Shown: piece after piece, positions 7,536-14,976 of the stretch
Numbering within the stretch: position 1 is the stretch's first letter
Layout of the letters: each line of letters begins with the position of its first letter
Assembly (NCBI GenBank): GCA_050246995.1
Contig: JBFWVA010000014.1
Span: 25,887 to 89,886, forward strand
Length of the DNA: 64,000 nucleotides
From: SHVO01 sp050246995
Lineage (GTDB): Bacteria; Pseudomonadota; Alphaproteobacteria; Rhodospirillales; Rhodospirillaceae
Direction of reading: 5' to 3'
Program-made: the position numbers and the translations under genes
The notes under the pieces: generated by a model
What the model was told of the DNA's origin: nothing
Databases searched by the model: none
The model's input: the letters and a program-made list of their open reading frames with translations, nothing else

Positions 7536-7802
7536 ATGAAGCGCATGAAGAATACCACCCTGCCAGTCCGAGTGCCTGCCGACCCCGGTGACGATCAAAC
7601 CTTCGCGGGCATTGATCCAAACCGCCTGTACACAACTGCTACAGGGGCGGATGCGATAGGCCAGAAGCCATCATTCCTTGAAGCTCGCCGTGCAAAAGAT
7701 CTGCCGCCGAAGTTCCTTAAACTCGGTCGCTCCGTCAAATACGTAGGACGCGACCTCATCTCCTTCCTGAAGGCCGGTTACCAAGGGGGCGATCATGAGT
7801 AG
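7536..7802 (+). CDS. AlpA/excisionase-like small HTH protein
   Basis: This is an 88-aa protein. The segment L-Y-T-T-A-T-G-A-D-A-I-G, followed by L-P-P-K-F-L-K-L-G-R-S-V-K-Y-V-G-R-D-L-I-S-F-L, has the shape of the winged helix of AlpA/MerR-type excisionases (helix, then wing, then strand ending in a short helix). Such proteins act as excision or prophage/satellite regulators. GGAG lies eight bases before ATG 7536; a GTG at 7533 is an alternative. It overlaps the Rep-like gene by eight bases. The assignment rests on the pattern alone. Confidence 0.6.
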   Translation: MKRMKNTTLPVRVPADPGDDQTFAGIDPNRLYTTATGADAIGQKPSFLEARRAKDLPPKFLKLGRSVKYVGRDLISFLKAGYQGGDHE

Positions 7803-8628
7803 CAAATTCAGCAGAGCTCCGCTGCCGCCTGAGGCGCTTGATGCCTTTTTCAAAATCAAAGGCTTCGACGACTTTGACGACACTAAGGCTGCGGCCACTA
7901 CCCAGGTGCGCTCACTCCGTCGCGGCACCCGCCGTCAGCGTCGTTTCGCGGAACGTTTGGCTCGTTGCCATAAGAAGCATCGGTGCGATTCTACTGCGTG
8001 CCCGGTGTGCTTTCGCAAATTCCGTCGCGTCACTATCGGGCAGATCGTGACCCTCCTGAAGTCCCTCGGCATACGCATTTATCGTGTTTCATTGGTGTCT
8101 GCTGACTGGAGCACTCCGCTCGGCCAGTTGGGCGCTGAGACGATAAATGGTTTTAGCGAGGCGTTTAGTAAGGCTTTGGCGGCGTCGGCTTTGAAGGACG
8201 CCGTCATTTTCGGAGCCTGGGATTTCAGTGTTCATGTCGATAAGCGTAGTGATGACCCTCCCTATTACCAACCTCACCTATACTTACTAGTGGCGTCGGC
8301 GGCTCCGGAGAAAGTCGTTCATGCGACGTTTTCCTCACTCGTCACACGTTCCAAGGATATCCCGGTTCCGAAGCGCATCGGCATCCCCAGGTATATTTGG
8401 CGTGCGGTTAATTACTCTCTGAAGCTCAAGTTCAAACGCCGCGAACGCCGTGTCGGTGCCGATGGCGTCATGAACACCCGCTACGACAAAATGCGTGCAG
8501 CGGAGCGTCGTGAACTAGCAGTCGTTCTCCACGAATTGGGCATCAAAGGCCGGCTCTTCATGCGCGGCATTAAACGTAGCCACTGGACGTACAACCTCAT
8601 TTCTCGTTTCGGCAGCAAAAACGAATGA
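7795..8628 (+). CDS. Zinc-binding replication-initiator-like protein
   Basis: The protein is 277 aa. Residues 42-54 are very basic, and C58-x5-C64-x4-C69-x2-C72 make a plausible zinc site resembling the N-terminus of some plasmid and phage Rep proteins. Further on, hydrophobic strands surround P-H-L-Y-L-L-V and V-H-V, but I do not find a proper H-x-H pair or a convincing catalytic Tyr motif. Rolling-circle (HUH) activity is therefore unproven. The position directly after an AlpA-like gene and before an ATPase gene, with repeats downstream, supports a replication role. It overlaps the preceding gene by eight bases. Confidence 0.55.
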   Translation: MSSKFSRAPLPPEALDAFFKIKGFDDFDDTKAAATTQVRSLRRGTRRQRRFAERLARCHKKHRCDSTACPVCFRKFRRVTIGQIVTLLKSLGIRIYRVSLVSADWSTPLGQLGAETINGFSEAFSKALAASALKDAVIFGAWDFSVHVDKRSDDPPYYQPHLYLLVASAAPEKVVHATFSSLVTRSKDIPVPKRIGIPRYIWRAVNYSLKLKFKRRERRVGADGVMNTRYDKMRAAERRELAVVLHELGIKGRLFMRGIKRSHWTYNLISRFGSKNE

Positions 8629-8674
8629 GTTTGCCTGAAGACCGCTGGCGGGTGCCCGCAGATGCATCAATTGA

Positions 8675-8752
8675 TGCTTTTGCGGCACTTGCCAGTGAAT
8701 GAAATGACCATGCTGCTTTTGCGGCACTTGCCAGTGAATGAAATGACCATGC
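8675..8752. repeat. Two perfect tandem copies of a 39-bp unit
   Basis: Bases 8675-8713 and 8714-8752 are identical; each unit starts with TGCTTTTGCGGCAC. The 14-bp palindrome GCATCAATTGATGC (8664-8677) overlaps the left end. The repeat sits in the 322-base gap between the Rep-like and DUF927 genes (8629-8950), which holds no gene. Tandem repeats beside a rep gene suggest iterons or an origin, but two copies alone do not prove it. Confidence 0.8.
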
Positions 8753-8818
8753 TGTAGTTGCGCCGATTCCACTGCCGCGAATACCGCAATTACGCATTTC
8801 ACCCCCGGCAATAAGCAC

Positions 8819-8871
8819 TGAGCACTGAGCACCGCGCACATCTCCTTTGGAGAACTAGTGCTCAGTGCTCA
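8819..8871. repeat. 14-bp inverted repeat with 25-base spacer, palindromic element 2
   Basis: The arms 8819-8832 and 8858-8871 are exact reverse complements. The left arm is part of a GCACTGA tandem (8815-8832), and the spacer holds a smaller hairpin, TCTCC/GGAGA. The right side shares 16 identical bases (8859-8874) with palindromic element 1. It ends 80 bases before the start of the DUF927 gene. Confidence 0.75.
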
Positions 8872-8950
8872 CCGCCCAGATAGCTGATCGGAAAATGCAC
8901 ATCAACATCGGCTGGCGCTAATCCGCCGCCCACCACCTTGGAGATTTATC

Positions 8951-10657
8951 GTGAGCAAGAATACTGAAGATAAAAAGGAAAAGCGGTTCTACACACAGGA
9001 CGACTTTTTTTACGAGCGCCTAAATAGTCGCAAGAGCAGAAAGCTTGGAGCCATGCTCCGTGTGTATGCGCGGGCAAGCATCGAGGGAGAGGCGCACCCC
9101 TTCACCGTTATCAGGCTTAAGGATTTGGACGGGAAGGTTCGCATCGAATACGTGGCGTCTACAGCCCTTCTCACCAAGCAATCTACTTTTACGGCACTCG
9201 TACAAATGGGCTACCTACTCCCAGCGGACCCCGACAAAAGGAATGCCATTTACGAGTATATTTCGACAGCCCGTCCGAAGCGGCGCGTGATTATTGTGCG
9301 CCGCCCCGGCTGGATTGAAGGCCGATATGCCATGCCCGGCGTTACGATTGGTCAAAAGGCGGGGGACAATCCGAAGATCTATTTCAAGCCTGTGTTGGAT
9401 GGGTTTCCAGCAAAATTTGGCGAACGCGGAACACTTGAAGAGCACCAGAAGACCTTTGGCCGTTTTGCATTGTGCTCCACGACAATGCTCTTCTCTATGT
9501 CCTTCGCGCTTGCGGCGGCGCTCATCGGGCTTTGCGGACTGGAAGGCGGCGGCGTTCACCTCTTCGCGGAGACGACCGTAGGAAAGAGTTTAGCAGAAAT
9601 GGCGGCGCGTTCGATCAGCGGAGAAGCAACCCGCAAATACTTGGAGAAGTGGCGCACGACCCCAAACGCCTTGGAGGCCGTCGCCTACGCCTACAACAAT
9701 ACGCTGCTCTGCTTAGACGATGCGAGCCAACTTCCCACTGATAAGCTAAAGAGAGCGGCCATCATGCGTGAAGTTGCTTATGAGCTTGCTAATGGGCAAG
9801 GCAAGCTCCGCCTTGGGGCGGGGAAATTGAACTGGAACATCTTTTTCATTAGCAACGGCGAAGAAGCAATAGCAGCCATCGTAAAGGATGGCGGTTCCGA
9901 GAGATTAGGAGGCGAGGAAGTTCGTCTGGCCGACTTACCCTGCGACATACACCCAGAGTATGGAATTTTCGAGAGCCTTATGCCGGGCTGGAAGAACTTC
10001 GATGATGCTGTCGCTGCAATAGAGAACGCGAGCAGGAAATACTACGGCACCCCGCTCCGAGCGTTTCTCAAGGTCATCGTCAAATATCCCAACCGCACGA
10101 AAAAGGACGTCAGGGCCTTGATGTTGCAGTTCATGGATTTGGCGCTGATCGGGAAAGACAAATGGGAACAGCGTTTTGCGAAGAAGTTCGCCGCCGCCTA
10201 TGCTGCCGGAATCTTAGCGGTTCGTTTCGAGATTTTCCCGTGGAAAGAAAAGCACGTCGAACACGCCGTCCTCGCTTGCTACAAAAGAGCACGAGGGTCC
10301 ATTCCTGACATGGACACGCTCATAGAACGCGCCATGAAAACCTTCACTCAATCTCTCGCGGATGAGGAGAAGGTTCTTGATCTACGCAAGATGAAGCAGA
10401 AGCACCGTGAGAAACTTCGTCCCGTCGCGGGTCTTGGGTTCATTCGGTCTCGCCCTGAACTTGGGTCGCACCTCGTCATTCGTCCTGACGATTTCCAGAA
10501 ATGGTTCGACAGGGCGCAGGATGCCCAGCTTGCTCTCCAGCAGCTCGATAAACTGGGCAGGCTAAAGCGCGATCCTAATGATCCAAAGGTTGCCACTCGA
10601 CAGGTTTTGATGCCGTGGGAAGGGCCGAAGCTGCGCTATTACGTCATCACGGTTTAG
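8951..10657 (+). CDS. DUF927-domain helicase-like ATPase
   Basis: This is a 568-aa protein of the DUF927 type, found in plasmids, phages and integrated elements and thought to be a replication helicase or primase-associated ATPase. A Walker A-like loop reads A-E-T-T-V-G-K-S (about residue 205-212), where the usual first Gly is replaced. A Walker B follows with L-L-C-L-D-D (about residue 252-257). The R-R-P-G-W segment before the ATPase core is also typical of DUF927. The start is GTG at 8951 after the TTGGAGATTTATC ribosome-binding region. It is the last gene before tRNA-Thr and probably closes the element. Confidence 0.8.
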   Translation: MSKNTEDKKEKRFYTQDDFFYERLNSRKSRKLGAMLRVYARASIEGEAHPFTVIRLKDLDGKVRIEYVASTALLTKQSTFTALVQMGYLLPADPDKRNAIYEYISTARPKRRVIIVRRPGWIEGRYAMPGVTIGQKAGDNPKIYFKPVLDGFPAKFGERGTLEEHQKTFGRFALCSTTMLFSMSFALAAALIGLCGLEGGGVHLFAETTVGKSLAEMAARSISGEATRKYLEKWRTTPNALEAVAYAYNNTLLCLDDASQLPTDKLKRAAIMREVAYELANGQGKLRLGAGKLNWNIFFISNGEEAIAAIVKDGGSERLGGEEVRLADLPCDIHPEYGIFESLMPGWKNFDDAVAAIENASRKYYGTPLRAFLKVIVKYPNRTKKDVRALMLQFMDLALIGKDKWEQRFAKKFAAAYAAGILAVRFEIFPWKEKHVEHAVLACYKRARGSIPDMDTLIERAMKTFTQSLADEEKVLDLRKMKQKHREKLRPVAGLGFIRSRPELGSHLVIRPDDFQKWFDRAQDAQLALQQLDKLGRLKRDPNDPKVATRQVLMPWEGPKLRYYVITV

Positions 10658-10663
10658 GGCCGC

Positions 10664-10712
10664 CGGTGGGCAAGGTGAAGGCCGATCAAAGCCGCCCCCG
10701 CCTTGCCCACCG
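10664..10712. terminator. 12-bp perfect stem between DUF927 gene and tRNA-Thr
   Basis: CGGTGGGCAAGG (10664-10675) pairs exactly with 10701-10712 across a 25-base loop. It starts six bases after the DUF927 stop, so it may act as a terminator, though no T-run follows. The 9-bp direct repeat GTGATTACT (10712-10720 and 10723-10731) and the pair TCGACT/AGTCGA (10735-10740, 10753-10758) lie between this stem and the tRNA, where an attachment-site flank would be. Confidence 0.5.
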
Positions 10713-10791
10713 TGATTACTCGGTGATTACTAAATCGACTTTTTGGCTCTTTAGTCGAGCCGTAAAAGTCACCTAAGTCATTGATTTAAAA

Positions 10792-10866
<75 letters not shown>

Positions 10867-10974
10867 ACGTGACCGGCAAACCCGGCCAGGGCGGCGGGAC
10901 CATATGCGTTTCGCCTGCGCGACGCAAGCATCTGAGGCTTACGTGAAAGCTTTGAAAACTAACGGTTAAAGCGT

Positions 10975-12276
10975 ATGAACGAGGCTTACCGGCGAAAAAC
11001 CGAAGGACCAATGGCCGATTCCGCCGCCGAGAGCGTTGATGTCGCGATTGTGGGGGCTGGGCTCGTCGGCAGCACGCTCGCCTGTGCTCTCGCCGCGCAC
11101 GGCGTGAGATGCGCCCTCGTCGACCGGATTGATCCCAAGGGCATGACCCATGACCGCTTCGACGGCCGGGCTTCGGCGGTCGCGGCCAGCGGACAACGCC
11201 TTCTTTCGGCGATAGGAATCTGGCCGCACCTGGCCGGCCGGTGCGAGCCTATCCGCGAGATCCGTGTCTCGGACGGCGAGGCGCCCCTCTTCCTCCACTA
11301 CGCCTACACCGACGTCGGCGACGAGTTCCTCGGGACCATGGCGGAGAACCGTCATCTGCGCGCCGCCACTTTCGCGCGCATGGCGGAGCTTTCGGACAGC
11401 CTTACGCTTGTCGCGCCGGCCGCAGTCTCGCACATGAGCGAAAACCCCGATGCAGCCGTGCTGCACCTCGCGGATGGCCGCAGGATCGACGCGGCGCTGG
11501 TGGTGGCCGCCGAGGGCCGCGAATCCAAGCTGCGCGACACCGCGCGCATTGCCGTCACAGGCTGGACCTATCCGCAGGTCGCCATCGTCGCCACCATCGG
11601 CCATGAGAAGCCGCACCGCGGGATCGCCCACGAGCGATTCCTTCCGTCGGGCCCTTTTGCGATCCTACCGTTGCCGGACGACGGCGGCACGCACCGTTCG
11701 TCGCTGGTGTGGACGGAACGCGCCGCAGCGGCGCAATCCTATCTCGCATTGAACGACGCTCATTTTCTGGCGGAGATCGACGAGCGCGTGGGCGGATTCC
11801 TCGGGAAACTTTCGCTCATCGGTCCGCGGTTCAGTCATCCGCTCGGGCTTCAGTTCGCCGCGACCTACGCGAAGGGCCGGCTGGCGCTGGTCGGCGATGC
11901 GGCGCACGGCATTCATCCGATCGCCGGCCAGGGCCTCAACCTGGGCTACCGCGACGTCGCCGCGCTGACGGAAGTGATCGTGGATGCGAGAAAACTCGGG
12001 CTCGATATCGCCAATCCGGACGCTTTGAGCCGCTACGAGCGCTGGCGCCGCGCCGACAATCTCATGATGGCGGGAGTCACCGACCTTCTGAACCGCCTGT
12101 TCTCGAACGATGTCGATCCCATAAAAGCGATCCGCGTCCTCGGCCTCGGCCTTGTCCACCGCCTGCCGCCCCTGAAGAAGCTGTTCATGCGCCACGCCAT
12201 GGGAACCGTCGGCGATCTCCCGCGCCTGATGCGCACTCATCAGGAGAATACGAGAACATTGATTCGTGCGATTTGA
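10975..12276 (+). CDS. UbiH/UbiF/Coq6-family FAD monooxygenase
   Basis: This flavin hydroxylase is of the type that hydroxylates the ubiquinone ring on the inner membrane. It has the N-terminal dinucleotide motif V-G-A-G-L-V-G-S, the D-G-R-A-S-A-V-A segment and the second FAD motif A-L-V-G-D-A-A-H-G-I-H-P-I-A-G-Q-G-L-N. The length of 433 aa is slightly long; the in-frame ATG at 11011, preceded by GAAGGACC, would give 421 aa and starts closer to the Rossmann motif, so it may be the real start. Which ring position it modifies cannot be read from the sequence. It stands upstream of the trehalose genes with a 137-base gap. Confidence 0.85.
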   Translation: MNEAYRRKTEGPMADSAAESVDVAIVGAGLVGSTLACALAAHGVRCALVDRIDPKGMTHDRFDGRASAVAASGQRLLSAIGIWPHLAGRCEPIREIRVSDGEAPLFLHYAYTDVGDEFLGTMAENRHLRAATFARMAELSDSLTLVAPAAVSHMSENPDAAVLHLADGRRIDAALVVAAEGRESKLRDTARIAVTGWTYPQVAIVATIGHEKPHRGIAHERFLPSGPFAILPLPDDGGTHRSSLVWTERAAAAQSYLALNDAHFLAEIDERVGGFLGKLSLIGPRFSHPLGLQFAATYAKGRLALVGDAAHGIHPIAGQGLNLGYRDVAALTEVIVDARKLGLDIANPDALSRYERWRRADNLMMAGVTDLLNRLFSNDVDPIKAIRVLGLGLVHRLPPLKKLFMRHAMGTVGDLPRLMRTHQENTRTLIRAI

Positions 12277-12413
12277 CGCGAACCCATTCTGTGGGTACTG
12301 CGTTATGCCGCTATCGTTGGCGTGCCGATCGACTTGAAGTTCGCGGTCCGAGTCACCTCGGCGCCGGAGGACCTTCAAATCGGCGGCACGCGCGCCTTGC
12401 AAGCCCGGTCCCC

Positions 12414-13175
12414 ATGAACGACGTATATCCGCCGCCGCTCACGCCCGACGTCGCCCTTTTCCTGGACTTCGACGGGACGCTGGTCGAGATCGCGCCCACG
12501 CCGAACGCCGTCAAAGTCGCGCCGGGCCTGGACGCATTGATGGCCCAGGTCGCCTGGCATCTGAACGGCGCCGTGGCGGTCGTGACCGGACGTCCGATCG
12601 AGGCGATCGACAAACATCTGAAGGGTGCCGTGCGGGCCGTTGCCGGCGTGCACGGCGCCGAACGCCGGACCGCGCTTGGACATATCATCCACGCTGAAAT
12701 TCCGGCCGCGCTGCTCGACCCCGCGCGGGAAGAGCTTTCGGCTTTCTGCCGCGCTCACCCGGGTGTGCGCGCCGAAGACAAGGGCATCAGCATTGCCCTT
12801 CACTTCCGCGCGGTCCCGAACCTTGGCGCGGCATGCCGGGCGATCGTCGACGAATGCGCCGCCGCTTCGCACGGCCAGCTCGAGCGTCTGGACGGGAACA
12901 TGGTGGTGGAATTGAAACCGGCTGCGGTGAAAAAAGCCGCCGCCATGTCGGCCTATATGAACGAGCCCCCCTTCGCGGGCCGCCGGCCGGTGTTCGTCGG
13001 CGACGATCTCACCGACGAGTCGGCATTTATCTCGGTCTCGCAGACCAATGGATATGGGGTTATCGTCGGCGCGCGCTCGCCGACGGCGGCGACCAGCCGG
13101 CTTCCGTCCGTGGCGGCCCTGCACACTTGGCTTACGACGCTGAACGAACAGAACGATGGCCGCCGCGCAAGCTGA
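12414..13175 (+). CDS. otsB: Trehalose-6-phosphate phosphatase
   Basis: This is a 253-aa HAD-superfamily phosphatase that removes phosphate from trehalose 6-phosphate. Motif I is F-L-D-F-D-G-T with nucleophile Asp18 and acid Asp20. V-V-T-G-R-P is the OtsB version of motif II, and F-V-G-D-D-L-T-D-E is motif IV. The frame is open much further upstream without coding character; I start at ATG 12414 because the protein then begins with the usual short leader. It overlaps the following GH15 gene by 20 bases, so translation is coupled. Confidence 0.92.
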   Translation: MNDVYPPPLTPDVALFLDFDGTLVEIAPTPNAVKVAPGLDALMAQVAWHLNGAVAVVTGRPIEAIDKHLKGAVRAVAGVHGAERRTALGHIIHAEIPAALLDPAREELSAFCRAHPGVRAEDKGISIALHFRAVPNLGAACRAIVDECAAASHGQLERLDGNMVVELKPAAVKKAAAMSAYMNEPPFAGRRPVFVGDDLTDESAFISVSQTNGYGVIVGARSPTAATSRLPSVAALHTWLTTLNEQNDGRRAS

Positions 13176-14976
13176 CCTTCCCCCGCCCAACCTCAACCTT
13201 GGTGTGATCGGCAACTGTTCGTTCAATGCGCTTGTCGATCAGCGCGCATGCGTGGTGTGGAGCTGCATGCCGCGGCCGGACGGCGACCCCGTCTTCAATG
13301 CGCTGCTCGGCGGCGTCAGCCCGCAGGATGAACGGGCGAAAGGCGTGTTTGCCATCGACCTCGAGAACTTCTCATCCTCGCAGCAAAGCTATTTCACCAA
13401 TACGCCGGTGCTCGTGACACGCATGCATGATGCGGGCGGCCAGGCGATCGACGTCATCGATTTCGCGCCGCGCTTCAACCGGCTGGGCCGGCGTCACCGT
13501 CCGGTCGCGATCATCCGCGTGGTCAGGCCCGTCACCGGACGGCCCCGGGTGCGGGTGCGATTGCGGCCGTCGTACGATTACGGTGCCGAAGAACCCACCG
13601 TTACGCGCGGCTCCAACCACATCCGCTACGTCGGGGGTGAATTGACCTTGCGCCTGACGACCGACGCGCCGGTGACCTACATCGCGCACGAAACCTGGTT
13701 TCGGCTGGAAAAGCCGCTCTATCTTTTCTTGGGCCCCGACGAAACCCTGGCGGGGGCGGTGGCCGCGACGTGCGAAGAATTCCTGACCGCGACCAACAGC
13801 TACTGGCGCGAATGGGTGCGCACGCTGGCGGTGCCGCTCGAGTGGCAGGACGCGGTCATCCGCGCCGCCATCACCCTCAAGCTCTGCTGGTATGAGGAAA
13901 CGGGCGGCATCCTGGCGGCAATGACCACCTCGATCCCGGAAGCGCCGAACTCCGGCCGGTGCTGGGACTACCGCTTCTGCTGGCTGCGCGATGCCTACTA
14001 TGTGATTCGCGCGCTGAACCGGCTTGGCGCCATCGACATCATGGAGAGCTACCTTTCCTATCTCCGCGATCTGCCGGAATTGACGGAGGACCGGCACATG
14101 CAGCCGGTCTACGGCCTCGCGCTCGAGCAGGACCTCACCGAGATGGAGATCGCCACGCTGCCGGGCTATCGCGGCATGGGACCGGTCCGGGTGGGCAACC
14201 AGGCCTACGAACACAAGCAGCACGACGTTTACGGGCAGATCATCCTGTCATCGACACAGGCGTTTTTCGACCGGCGCCTGCTGCGGCCCATGACGCTGCA
14301 GGACTTCCGCGCGCTCGAGATCATCGGCGACCGCGCCTATCGCCTCGCCGAAGTGCCCGACGCGGGACTGTGGGAGCTTCGGACCATCGCCAACATCCAC
14401 ACCTATTCCAGCCTGATGTGCTGGGCCGGGTGTCACCGGCTGGCGCGTATCGCCGCCCACCTCGCGTTAAGCGACCGCGCGATGTTCTGGAACGAGCGCG
14501 CGCGGGAACTGAAGGAAAAAATCCTGGAGAAATCCTTCAGCCGCGAAACCGGGACATTCGGCGCAAGCTTCGGCAACAGCGATCTCGACGCGGCATTATT
14601 GCAAATGGCGGAAGTGGGACTGATCCCCGCCGACGATCCGCGTTTCGCCGCGACCCTCGACGCGGTCGGGCAGAAGCTGCGCCGCGGCAACCATGTCTTC
14701 CGCTATGTCGGTCACGATGACTTCGGCGTGCCGACGACGGCGTTCAACATATGTACCTTCTGGTACATCGACGCCCTGAAGCGCGCCGGCCGCGACAGCG
14801 ACGCGCGCGAGGTGTTCATCAGCATGCTGAACCATCGCAATCACGTGGGCCTCCTGTCCGAGGACATCGACCCCGCCACAGGTGAACTATGGGGAAATTA
14901 TCCGCAGACCTACTCCCTGGTCGGAATCATCAACGGGGCGATGCGCCTGTCGAGGTCCTGGAGAGACATCGTATGA
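13156..14976 (+). CDS. GH15 glucoamylase/trehalase-family glycoside hydrolase
   Basis: This is a 606-aa protein of the two-domain GH15 type. It has an N-terminal beta-sandwich (G-V-I-G-N-C-S near the start) and an (alpha/alpha)6 barrel. Signature pieces are W-D-Y-R-F-C-W-L-R-D-A and, near the C-terminus, L-L-S-E-D-I-D-P-A-T-G-E-L-W-G-N-Y-P-Q-T-Y-S, which contains a probable catalytic acid or base. Bacterial members hydrolyse trehalose or alpha-1,4-glucans. No signal peptide is seen, so it is cytoplasmic. Placement between otsB and otsA and before glucokinase makes intracellular trehalose breakdown the best guess. Its TGA overlaps the otsA ATG. Confidence 0.9.
   Translation: MAAAQADLPPPNLNLGVIGNCSFNALVDQRACVVWSCMPRPDGDPVFNALLGGVSPQDERAKGVFAIDLENFSSSQQSYFTNTPVLVTRMHDAGGQAIDVIDFAPRFNRLGRRHRPVAIIRVVRPVTGRPRVRVRLRPSYDYGAEEPTVTRGSNHIRYVGGELTLRLTTDAPVTYIAHETWFRLEKPLYLFLGPDETLAGAVAATCEEFLTATNSYWREWVRTLAVPLEWQDAVIRAAITLKLCWYEETGGILAAMTTSIPEAPNSGRCWDYRFCWLRDAYYVIRALNRLGAIDIMESYLSYLRDLPELTEDRHMQPVYGLALEQDLTEMEIATLPGYRGMGPVRVGNQAYEHKQHDVYGQIILSSTQAFFDRRLLRPMTLQDFRALEIIGDRAYRLAEVPDAGLWELRTIANIHTYSSLMCWAGCHRLARIAAHLALSDRAMFWNERARELKEKILEKSFSRETGTFGASFGNSDLDAALLQMAEVGLIPADDPRFAATLDAVGQKLRRGNHVFRYVGHDDFGVPTTAFNICTFWYIDALKRAGRDSDAREVFISMLNHRNHVGLLSEDIDPATGELWGNYPQTYSLVGIINGAMRLSRSWRDIV

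Noticed and set aside
8675..8752. CRISPR array
   Set aside because: Two identical 39-bp units are directly adjacent with no spacers, and no cas genes are seen.
11709..12413. Upstream extension of the otsB frame
   Set aside because: It overlaps the UbiH-type gene in another frame and gives an Arg/Pro-rich sequence; the phosphatase begins at 12414.
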